Source: an uncultured Eubacteriales bacterium
Lineage (GTDB): Bacteria > Bacillota > Clostridia > Christensenellales > Aristaeellaceae
Assembly: GCA_902782795.1 (NCBI GenBank)
Contig: CACZOT010000055.1
Location: 1 to 5,923 of the forward strand
Direction of reading: 5' to 3'
DNA length: 5,923 nt
The translations under genes and the position numbers were made by a program. Positions 1 to 5,107 of this stretch are shown here, one piece after another; the stretch's first letter is position 1; each line of letters begins with the position of its first letter. The notes below the pieces were generated by a model that did no database searches, was not told the origin of the DNA, and saw only the letters and a program-made list of their open reading frames with translations.

Positions 1-107
1 AGGTGGGCGCAGTCGTGCGCCTTTGCCCAATCGATGACATCAAAGATGGACATTTCGCCCGTGCGCATGCGCTTATTCAGGGAATAGCTGCTGATACCGA
101 GTTTCAT
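1..107 (-). CDS. Sugar phosphate isomerase/epimerase-like TIM-barrel protein (5' end only)
   Basis: Only the first 35 codons are inside the window; the gene continues past the left edge. The reading frame starts with ATG at 107-105 on the minus strand and begins MKLGISSYSLNKRMRTGEM, followed by SIFDVIDWAKAHDCAH. This opening resembles the first beta strand (LGISSYS) and first helix (DVIDWAKAH) of the xylose isomerase-like TIM-barrel family, which includes sugar phosphate isomerases/epimerases and related metal-dependent sugar enzymes. A clean AGGAGG (minus strand, 120-115) lies 7 nt before the ATG, and a promoter is visible at 174-202. No catalytic or metal-binding residues are in view, so substrate and reaction cannot be stated. 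The gene diverges from the membrane protein gene at 445. The family call rests on a short N-terminus and is inference; that it is a real gene start is well supported. Confidence 0.72.
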   Translation of the reverse strand, partial: MKLGISSYSLNKRMRTGEMSIFDVIDWAKAHDCAH

Positions 108-173
108 GGATACGCCTCCTTTTTGCTTTGCCGAACGGAGAAAAGGGGGATAAATCCCATGGATTCCATGAAA

Positions 174-202
174 ATTATACGATGTTTTTTCCGAAAAGTA
201 AA
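174..202 (-). promoter_or_regulatory. Promoter for the minus-strand isomerase-like gene
   Basis: Read on the minus strand, a -35 box TTTACT (202-197, 4 of 6 matches to TTGACA) and a perfect -10 box TATAAT (179-174) are separated by 17 nt. They lie about 70 nt upstream of the minus-strand ATG at 107. The -10 is preceded by G, as at the three other promoters in this window. Assignment is by consensus only. Confidence 0.6.
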
Positions 203-204
203 CA
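183..204. repeat. Inverted repeat between and over the divergent -35 region
   Basis: TGTTT (183-187) and AAACA (200-204) are exact inverted arms around a 12-nt centre. A second, overlapping dyad, TTTTC-c-GAAAA, spans 187-197. The segment covers the minus-strand -35 box, so it could be an operator for a repressor. The arms are short and A/T-only runs are common in promoters, so chance is quite possible. Confidence 0.25.
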
Positions 205-205
205 C

Positions 206-234
206 TCGAAAACGGCGCGGGGATATAGTATAAT
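206..234 (+). promoter_or_regulatory. Promoter for the membrane protein/lipoprotein operon
   Basis: A -35 box TCGAAA (206-211, 4 of 6 matches) and a perfect TATAAT -10 box (229-234) are separated by the ideal 17 nt. Transcription would start near 241, giving a leader of about 200 nt before the ATG at 445. The -35 lies only 3 bp from the -35 of the divergent minus-strand promoter (197-202), so RNA polymerase could probably not occupy both at once. Confidence 0.65.
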
Positions 235-240
235 ACAGCT

Positions 241-426
241 TGGATTTCTAACCCCGAGATCGATCGGTACGCGCGAAGGACGTCTGCGCGGCGCCGCGCC
301 AGGGCTGAAGCCCGCGCGTCATCCATCGCGGGAAGGCAAGGTCGACGACCCGCGAGACCGTATGCTGAGCGGCTTGCCCCGCCTGGGGCATTGATGGAGA
401 GCTTGCAGGAGCACTGCGGGCTTGTA
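241..426 (+). promoter_or_regulatory. Long GC-rich structured 5' leader, possible cis-regulatory RNA
   Basis: This stretch holds no convincing gene but can form five consecutive hairpins as RNA. H1 pairs CGCGC 270-274 with GCGCG 286-290. H2 pairs CGCGC 295-299 plus GGGC 302-305 with GCCC 310-313 plus GCGCG 314-318, around a TGAA loop with a 2-nt bulge. H3 pairs TCGCGGG 326-332 with CCCGCGA 349-355. H4 pairs TGCCCC 375-380 with GGGGCA 385-390. H5 pairs 401-408 with 414-421 (8 bp including two G-U) and ends 5 nt before the ribosome binding site. The H3 loop GGCAAG (335-340) is also complementary to CTTGCC (373-378), which would compete with H4. I do not recognise a known riboswitch core. GC-rich sequence forms hairpins easily, so regulation is inference. 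Confidence 0.4.
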
Positions 427-436
427 AGGAGGGAGG
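427..436 (+). promoter_or_regulatory. Ribosome binding site that sets the membrane protein start at 445
   Basis: AGGAGG (427-432) overlaps a second GGGAGG (431-436), placing a strong Shine-Dalgarno sequence 8 to 12 nt before ATG 445. The upstream in-frame TTG (391) and ATG (394) lack such a site and would add a polar 17-18 residue extension before the first membrane helix. Confidence 0.85.
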
Positions 437-444
437 CAGTCAAT

Positions 445-2346
445 ATGATCGGGATCCTGCTGCTGGCGGCGTATCTGGGCCTGGGGCTCGTCGCCGCGGA
501 AGGCCTTTTCTCCCGTCAGGGCCGTATGACGCGCACCTGGCTTGGGCTGACGATGGGTTTGATCATGATGATGTGGCTGCCCTCGATTTGGGCCTTCGCC
601 CTGCGATTCACACGCGCAGCGAATTTGGCCGGGCTGGGGACGGCGGCGCTTGTCTCCCTAGGCGTGTTCTTTGGCCTGCGCGGACAAGCGAAGAGCGGCA
701 AAGTTGAAGAGGGACCGCCGCTGCGGCTCGTCCTCGCGCTGGTCGTGCCCGCTACGCTGCTCTTTGCGTATCTGCAGTACACGCACTATTTCCGCCCCGA
801 GGACGGCGGGCTGTGGGTGGGGCAGTCGACCTACGGCGACATCTGCATGCATTCGGCAATTATCACGAGTTTGCAAAATGCCTCCTATCCGCCGGATTAT
901 TCGATCCTCCCCGGGCATATCCTGGGCTACCCCTTCCTCGCGGACGCGCTTTCGGCCAGCATGCTCCTGTTCGGGACGCCTCTTGGACTTTGCATGACCA
1001 TTCCCGGGACCGTCATGGGAGCGCTGGTGTTCTGGGGATTTATCATGCTCGCCTGGAAGATGACCGGCGGCGCGCGGGCGGTATGGATCTCCTTCCTCCT
1101 TTTGTTCCTCAACGGCGGATTGGGCTTTCTCTACGCCTTCGACCGGGTGGGCGAGGACGCGACCGCCGTGCGCAACATCTTTACTGGGTATTACCTCGCC
1201 CCGGCGAACATGCCCGCGCTGAACCTAAGGTGGGTGAATATCCTGTGCGATATGCTCCTGCCACAGCGCACTTTCCTGGCGGGGATCCTGGTTCTGATCC
1301 CCGCCCTGTGGCTCCTTCTGGAGGCCATGCGCTCCGGGAGCCCGCATGATTGGACGCTCCTGGGGATCTGGGCCGGAGCCATGCCCATGATCCACACGCA
1401 CTCTTTCCTGGCGCTTGGGTTGATCTCTGCCGGAGCCATGGCCGCCACGGGCTTCCAGAGGAGGACTTGGAGGGCAGTGCGGTGGTTCGCCCTCTACGGT
1501 GTGATCGCCGTCGCAATCGCCCTGCCGCAGCTGCTCATCTGGACGTTCCCACAGACGGGCTCTTCCGGTGCGCTCGCTCTGTGGCCGGGTTGGGTCAATC
1601 GGGAAAACGGCTATCTTCGCGATGAGACCCTCTGGTTCTGGGTGAAGAACATGGGCCCGGTGGCGCTGTTGATCATACCCGCGGCGCTGACGGGACGACG
1701 CGAGGAGCGTTCGATCGCCGTGGGAGCTGCCCTCGCATTCCTGGTGGCCAACTTGGTGCGCTTTCAGAGCCTCTTGTACGATAACAACAAGATCATGTAC
1801 GCGGCGTTCATCGTCGTGTGCCCGCTGCTGGGTCTGTACTGCTCGCGCATTTGGGACCGCCTGCGCGGCATCCCCGGGCGTGGGTGGCTGGCGGCGTGCT
1901 TCCTGATCGTCTCTCTGGCTTCGGGTTCTTTGTCCGTGGGGCGGGAGGTCGTCTCCAATTACCGCCTGTTCACCGCCGCAGAAGTGCGCGCGGCGGAGTA
2001 TCTGCGCGAGGAGACGCCGGAGCACTGCACCGTCCTCACAGGGGCGCAGCACAACAACCTTGCCGCCGTGCTCGCGGGAAAGAACCTCGTCTGCGGCGCG
2101 GGGAATTTCCTCTCCACGCACGGCATGGATTACGCCGACCAAGCTGCCGATCGCCGCGCCATGCTGGAACAGCCCGAGGAGAGCGCCGCGCTGTTTGCCG
2201 AATACAACGTTTCCTACGTACTCGTCTCACCCTATGAGCGAGGGGATTTCGCCGTGGACGAAGGCTGGTTTGCCGCCAACTGTCCCCTCGTTTTCTCAGA
2301 GGGGAACGTCGCAGTATACCAATATCTGGGCGCGAACGACCGATAA
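445..2346 (+). CDS. Polytopic membrane protein, GT-C glycosyltransferase-like
   Basis: A 633-residue integral membrane protein, starting at ATG 445 behind a strong AGGAGG. Hydrophobic segments begin at residue 2 and recur near 31-50, 61-78, 93-110, 165-205, 211-230, 276-292, 305-335, 345-367, 402-415, 425-440, 450-467 and 480-497. The remaining 135 residues or so form a soluble C-terminal domain. The first large loop has E119-D120 followed by GDICMH (D132, H136), typical in placement of the acidic catalytic loop of GT-C glycosyltransferases, which use polyprenyl-phosphate sugars outside the membrane. Other conserved-looking motifs are YPFLAD (162-167), LLPQRTF (271-277), IHTHSF (316-321) and YDNNK (445-449). 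I recognise the general architecture but not a named family, so donor and acceptor sugars are unknown. It is probably co-transcribed with the lipoprotein gene 56 nt downstream. An acyltransferase-like or purely structural membrane protein is a less likely alternative. Confidence 0.8.
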   Translation: MIGILLLAAYLGLGLVAAEGLFSRQGRMTRTWLGLTMGLIMMMWLPSIWAFALRFTRAANLAGLGTAALVSLGVFFGLRGQAKSGKVEEGPPLRLVLALVVPATLLFAYLQYTHYFRPEDGGLWVGQSTYGDICMHSAIITSLQNASYPPDYSILPGHILGYPFLADALSASMLLFGTPLGLCMTIPGTVMGALVFWGFIMLAWKMTGGARAVWISFLLLFLNGGLGFLYAFDRVGEDATAVRNIFTGYYLAPANMPALNLRWVNILCDMLLPQRTFLAGILVLIPALWLLLEAMRSGSPHDWTLLGIWAGAMPMIHTHSFLALGLISAGAMAATGFQRRTWRAVRWFALYGVIAVAIALPQLLIWTFPQTGSSGALALWPGWVNRENGYLRDETLWFWVKNMGPVALLIIPAALTGRREERSIAVGAALAFLVANLVRFQSLLYDNNKIMYAAFIVVCPLLGLYCSRIWDRLRGIPGRGWLAACFLIVSLASGSLSVGREVVSNYRLFTAAEVRAAEYLREETPEHCTVLTGAQHNNLAAVLAGKNLVCGAGNFLSTHGMDYADQAADRRAMLEQPEESAALFAEYNVSYVLVSPYERGDFAVDEGWFAANCPLVFSEGNVAVYQYLGANDR

Positions 2347-2402
2347 ATGGCAACCTCCGGGCCGCGCCGTGCGTCTGATTGAATAGAAATGGGGGATACC
2401 GC

Positions 2403-4370
2403 ATGAAAAAACGCTTATATATGCTCCTTCTGCTCGCGGCGGTCCTGCTCGTCGCCGGTTGCAGCTCCACGCCCGATCAAGTGAGCGATCCGCTCGCCGG
2501 CTTTGACGTGGACGCGACCATTCCCTTCGCCACGAAGGCGCCCTCCGCGGTGACAGCGGCGCCGACCGTCGCGCCGACGGCCACGCCCGCGTTCGTCTTC
2601 ACGCAGCCGACGCAGAACTGGCAAAGCGAACAGGGAACGATCGTTTCGACCGTGACGCCCACGCCGCGCCCGACACCCGTGCCCACGCCCACGCCCGGCC
2701 CGCGCGAGGAGATTCTCTCGGTCGGCAGCAAAGGCAACAACGTCAAGCTCCTGCAGGAGCGCCTGATCGCCCTTGGCTACCTCGGCGGCAAGGCCGACGG
2801 CGCGTACGGCAGCCAGACCTCCGCCGCTGTGCGTCTCTTCCAGGAGACGATGGGGCTGACAGCCACCGGCACAGCAGACCTGCTGACGCTCAAATACGTC
2901 TATGCGAACGTCAAGACCTATTCGGAGATGATCTCCGCCTCCACGCCGACCTACGCGCCTACTCCCGTGCCTTCCACGATCGACGGCTATGTACTGCTGC
3001 AGCGCGGTTCGGAATGGCCGGAAGTCACGCGCCTCCAGACGCGCCTCATCCAGCTGGGTTACCTCATAGACGCCGCGGATGGAGACTTCGGCGGCATCAC
3101 CGAGACGGCCGTGAAGCTGTTCCAGGCGCAGCTCGGATGGGAACAGACCGGAGTCGCTACTTCCTCGCTGCAGAGCTATCTGTATTCCGGGTCCGCGCCG
3201 AGTTACGGCGGCTCCACCCCAGCCGCCGCTGCAACGAAAGCGCCACAACCGACCATGGTCGTTTCCAGCTATGTCCAGCTTTCTCCCGGAGATACTGGCG
3301 AACCTGTGAAGCGCCTGCAGACCCGGCTGAAGGAGCTTGGCTATTTCGACGGCGAGATCGGCGGGAATTACCTGACAAAAACAACCAATGCCGTCAAGCT
3401 GTTCCAACAGGCTCTCGGCCTGGAACAGACCGGAGTCGCCACTGTCGGCCTCCAGGAGAAGCTCTTCTCAACGACCGCGCCGTATTCCGGCAGCGCTTCT
3501 TCCTCCGCGTCTTCTTCCCAGGAGAACGGCGTGCCTGTATCCGGCGGCGAGACCTCCACGGGGTACGCGCTGCTCCAGTACGGCGACACCGGCGATTCCG
3601 TCACCCGCCTCCAGACGCGGCTCAAGGCGCTGGGCTATCTGACAGCCAACGCAACGGGCAATTACCTCACGCAGACCGAGGCCGCAATCCGCCTCGTGCA
3701 GGCGCAGGCAGGTGTGGAACAGACCGGAGTCGCTACAGCGGCGCTACAGAAGTATATCTTCTCGGATCAGATCCCTGCCTACGGCGGATCCGTCGCGCCC
3801 GCAAACACCAGCGTCACACCCGCACCACAAGCCCAGCCGCAGCAGAAGGAAACCACTTCCTCCACGTCTGCGAAGGCGCTTCAGATCATCCTGCAGCCGG
3901 GCGACACGGGCAGCAAGGTAAAAAAGCTTCAGACAGCGCTTCAGGAGCTGGGCTATTTCGACGGGGAGATCGGCGGGAATTTCCTGAGCAAGACCACGGA
4001 ATCCGTGAAGACAGCGCAGCGCATGTGCGGTTACGCGGACGATGGCGTCGCCACCTACGCGCTCATGGAGCGCCTGCTCGACACCTCCGCTCCCACCTGG
4101 TCCGAGGCGCAGAATTACCACAAGCTGTCCCTCGGAGATATTGATGACGCGGTCTACGCCATGCAGCTGCGTCTCATCGAGCTGGGCTTCTACCCCGATT
4201 ATGAGTCCAAGTACGCCGGCAAGTTCTCTCTGAGCACGCAGGCAGCGGTGGAGGACGCGCAGCGCATGCGTGGATTGGAGTGCATCGATGATTTCGCCTC
4301 TGCCGAGTTCCAGGCCTATCTCTTCTCGGACGCCGCCTACTTCCACAGCTACGTGGAGTTCGGCGGATAA
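2403..4370 (+). CDS. Lipoprotein with six peptidoglycan-binding repeats
   Basis: A 655-residue secreted lipoprotein. MKKR, a hydrophobic stretch and the lipobox VAGC (C20) form a type II signal peptide, so the mature protein should be anchored on the outer face of the cytoplasmic membrane. Residues about 25-100 are a Pro/Thr/Ala-rich linker (PTPRPTPVPTPTPGP at the end). Six modules of the PG_binding_1 type (Pfam PF01471) follow, near residues 106-168, 196-262, 290-356, 388-453, 495-560 and 575-650. Their pattern is G(D/S)xGxxVxxLQxRLxxLGY, then G-x-(Y/F)-x-x-x-T-x-x-A-V-x-x-x-Q, then TGVA. Linkers between modules are Ser/Thr/Pro/Ala-rich. There is no hydrolase, amidase or transpeptidase domain, so it probably links membrane and cell wall or acts as a scaffold. 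The ATG at 2403 is chosen because the signal peptide starts there and GGGGGA (2391-2396) precedes it by 6 nt. A terminator follows at 4390. Confidence 0.9.
   Translation: MKKRLYMLLLLAAVLLVAGCSSTPDQVSDPLAGFDVDATIPFATKAPSAVTAAPTVAPTATPAFVFTQPTQNWQSEQGTIVSTVTPTPRPTPVPTPTPGPREEILSVGSKGNNVKLLQERLIALGYLGGKADGAYGSQTSAAVRLFQETMGLTATGTADLLTLKYVYANVKTYSEMISASTPTYAPTPVPSTIDGYVLLQRGSEWPEVTRLQTRLIQLGYLIDAADGDFGGITETAVKLFQAQLGWEQTGVATSSLQSYLYSGSAPSYGGSTPAAAATKAPQPTMVVSSYVQLSPGDTGEPVKRLQTRLKELGYFDGEIGGNYLTKTTNAVKLFQQALGLEQTGVATVGLQEKLFSTTAPYSGSASSSASSSQENGVPVSGGETSTGYALLQYGDTGDSVTRLQTRLKALGYLTANATGNYLTQTEAAIRLVQAQAGVEQTGVATAALQKYIFSDQIPAYGGSVAPANTSVTPAPQAQPQQKETTSSTSAKALQIILQPGDTGSKVKKLQTALQELGYFDGEIGGNFLSKTTESVKTAQRMCGYADDGVATYALMERLLDTSAPTWSEAQNYHKLSLGDIDDAVYAMQLRLIELGFYPDYESKYAGKFSLSTQAAVEDAQRMRGLECIDDFASAEFQAYLFSDAAYFHSYVEFGG
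3140..3157 (+). repeat. 18-nt exact repeat in module 2 (also at 3422-3439 and 3716-3733)
   Basis: The sequence GGAACAGACCGGAGTCGC occurs three times, once at the same place in modules 2, 3 and 4, encoding EQTGVA with identical codons. Modules 1, 5 and 6 do not carry it. Confidence 0.85.
3331..3375 (+). repeat. Near-identical DNA repeat in lipoprotein module 3 (partner 3943-3987)
   Basis: This 45-nt stretch matches 3943-3987 (module 5) at 42 of 45 positions by eye. Both encode a QELGYFDGEIGGN-type sequence (KELGYFDGEIGGNYL and QELGYFDGEIGGNFL). The identity is well above what the protein family alone would require, pointing to recent duplication or gene conversion between modules. Confidence 0.8.
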
Positions 4371-4389
4371 CAGATACTCTGGGTTGAAC

Positions 4390-4428
4390 AAAGAGCTACC
4401 CTTCCGAAAATGGTTGGGAAGCTCTTTT
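4390..4428 (+). terminator. Rho-independent terminator after the lipoprotein gene, possibly bidirectional
   Basis: AAAGAGCT (4390-4397) pairs with AGCTCTTT (4420-4427). After an A/A mismatch the stem continues as CCC/GGG, a TT/TT internal loop and CC/GG, closing a GAAAAT loop. The plus-strand 3' arm ends in TTTT, a short U-tract. The same stem read on the minus strand ends in CTTTGTT, so it may also serve the convergent gene at 4481-4990. Confidence 0.72.
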
Positions 4429-4438
4429 ATGTTGTATT

Positions 4439-4458
4439 ACAAACCGAAGTTTGTTTTT
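4439..4458 (+). terminator. Small hairpin with T-run, possible backup terminator
   Basis: ACAAAC (4439-4444) pairs with GTTTGT (4449-4454) around a CGAA loop and is followed by a continuing T-run to 4458. The stem is only 6 bp and mostly A/T, so it is weak alone. It could catch transcripts escaping the hairpin at 4390. Confidence 0.35.
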
Positions 4459-4480
4459 AATCAATACAGACTATGGTCTT

Positions 4481-4990
4481 TTATAAAAGAAAAGGCGAAT
4501 CGGCGTAACCCGCTTCGAGCTCCTGCCAAGCCAGGAGAAAGCGCTCGCCCTCCGGGTCCGAGCCGATCAATCGGATCGCCTCTTTCACCGCCGCCACGAA
4601 TTCCGGAGACAACCCTCGCACTCCGCTGGACATCAGCGGGCACATCGCCCAGGCGCGGCGGTCTGTGCGTACCTTCCATGGGCCGTTTCCGCTGCGCACG
4701 GGGGTGAGCGGAAAGATGCGGCACCCCAAAGGGCGCATGCCTCTCTCGCAACGGCCTTCGCAGACCATCAGACCATAGTCTGTTCCTCCGACGGGCATGG
4801 GTGAGGGCAGGACACGCATCCATTTTTCCTCCCGCAACAGCTCCGCCTCACCGGGGAACAGGAGCACGCCTCCCTGACCGTCCTCGTCCGCCTCGCAGCA
4901 GGCTCCTCCGCAAAGCAGACCGCAGTTTGTTTTTAGAGGGGTGATGTTCTCAAGCAGGTCGCGCGCCGCAATAAGCAGTTCCAGATCCAT
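4481..4990 (-). CDS. YkgJ-like cysteine-cluster (putative metal/Fe-S binding) protein
   Basis: A 169-residue soluble protein with eight cysteines: C23, C27, C31, C32, C77, C81, C90 and C117. The arrangement CGLLCGGACC near the N-terminus, then LLFPGE (43-48), then CERGMRPLGCRIFPL (81-95) resembles the YkgJ/CxxCxxCC family (PF03692), described as zinc- or iron-chelating or Fe-S proteins of unknown biochemical role. The first cluster is CxxxCxxxCC, slightly wider spaced than the family name suggests. The start is ATG at 4990-4988; AGGGAGG lies 8 nt upstream. An in-frame upstream ATG (5017) lacks a comparable site. The gene is convergent with the lipoprotein gene and divergent from the MetH-like gene. 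No transmembrane segment is seen, so it is probably cytoplasmic. Family assignment is from recognised motifs; function remains unknown. Confidence 0.82.
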   Translation of the reverse strand: MDLELLIAARDLLENITPLKTNCGLLCGGACCEADEDGQGGVLLFPGEAELLREEKWMRVLPSPMPVGGTDYGLMVCEGRCERGMRPLGCRIFPLTPVRSGNGPWKVRTDRRAWAMCPLMSSGVRGLSPEFVAAVKEAIRLIGSDPEGERFLLAWQELEAGYADSPFLL

Positions 4991-4998
4991 GCGGCAAA

Positions 4999-5005
4999 CC
5001 TCCCT
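4999..5005 (-). promoter_or_regulatory. Ribosome binding site that sets the YkgJ-like start at 4990
   Basis: Minus-strand GGGAGG (5004-4999) lies 8 nt before ATG 4990, favouring this start over the in-frame ATG at 5017, which would sit only a few nucleotides from the likely transcription start. Confidence 0.75.
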
Positions 5006-5025
5006 TTTCTTGTGCATGCCCGTTT

Positions 5026-5054
5026 ATCATACCACGTTTGCGCTCCTTTGGAAA
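5026..5054 (-). promoter_or_regulatory. Promoter for the YkgJ-like gene, extended -10
   Basis: On the minus strand a -35 box TTTCCA (5054-5049, 4 of 6 matches) and a -10 box TATGAT (5031-5026) are separated by 17 nt. The -10 is extended by TGG directly upstream (TGGTATGAT). The predicted transcript would start near 5019, giving a leader of about 30 nt that still contains the ribosome binding site. Confidence 0.55.
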
Positions 5055-5057
5055 GGT

Positions 5058-5086
5058 TTGCAAATACGCGCCCCGTGTGGTATCAT
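5058..5086 (+). promoter_or_regulatory. Promoter for the MetH-like gene, extended -10
   Basis: A -35 box TTGCAA (5058-5063, 4 of 6 matches) and a -10 box TATCAT (5081-5086) are separated by 17 nt. The -10 is extended as TGGTATCAT. Transcription would begin near 5093, only about 15 nt before the ATG at 5108, so no riboswitch or T-box fits in this leader. Confidence 0.55.
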
Positions 5087-5107
5087 CAAGCGGAAAGAGG
5101 TGGTCTT

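Larger units (their letters stand above)
5026..5086. repeat. Inverted repeat formed by the two divergent -10 regions
   Basis: ATCATACCAC (5026-5035) and GTGGTATCAT (5077-5086) are inverted copies of each other at 9 of 10 positions, 41 nt apart. They coincide with the extended -10 elements of the two divergent promoters. This may simply reflect two good promoters, or a symmetric site for one regulator. Confidence 0.6.

Noticed and set aside
261..275. T-box-like GGTAC-GCGCG sequence in the leader
   Set aside because: Does not match the T-box TGGnACCGCG core, no specifier stem or terminator/antiterminator pair is visible, and the downstream gene is not an amino acid gene.
3..394. Two overlapping plus-strand open frames (3-233 and 128-394)
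   Set aside because: They begin upstream of the plus promoter, overlap the divergent gene start and promoters, lack ribosome binding sites, and their translations look random.
391..444. Longer N-terminus of the membrane protein starting at TTG 391 or ATG 394
   Set aside because: No ribosome binding site, start lies next to hairpin H4, and the extension is polar; ATG 445 has a strong AGGAGG and begins the first membrane helix.
1225..2142. Minus-strand open frame of 305 codons inside the membrane protein gene
   Set aside because: Arg/Gln/His-rich shadow of a GC-rich gene; the opposite strand has clear membrane helices and motifs.
2379..2402. Upstream TTG start for the lipoprotein (eight extra residues)
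   Set aside because: It would put residues before the signal peptide; the GGGGGA ribosome binding site and MKKR start fit ATG 2403.
2415..3407. Minus-strand open frame of 330 codons opposite the lipoprotein
   Set aside because: Gly/Arg-rich shadow of the repeat region; no ribosome binding site or recognisable domain.
3014..4144. Plus-strand open frame of 376 codons in another frame of the lipoprotein gene
   Set aside because: Its apparent repeats are only a frame-shifted reading of the peptidoglycan-binding modules.
2718..4350. Regular repeats as a possible CRISPR array or DNA satellite
   Set aside because: The repeats are about 200 or more nt apart, lie in one open frame and encode protein modules.
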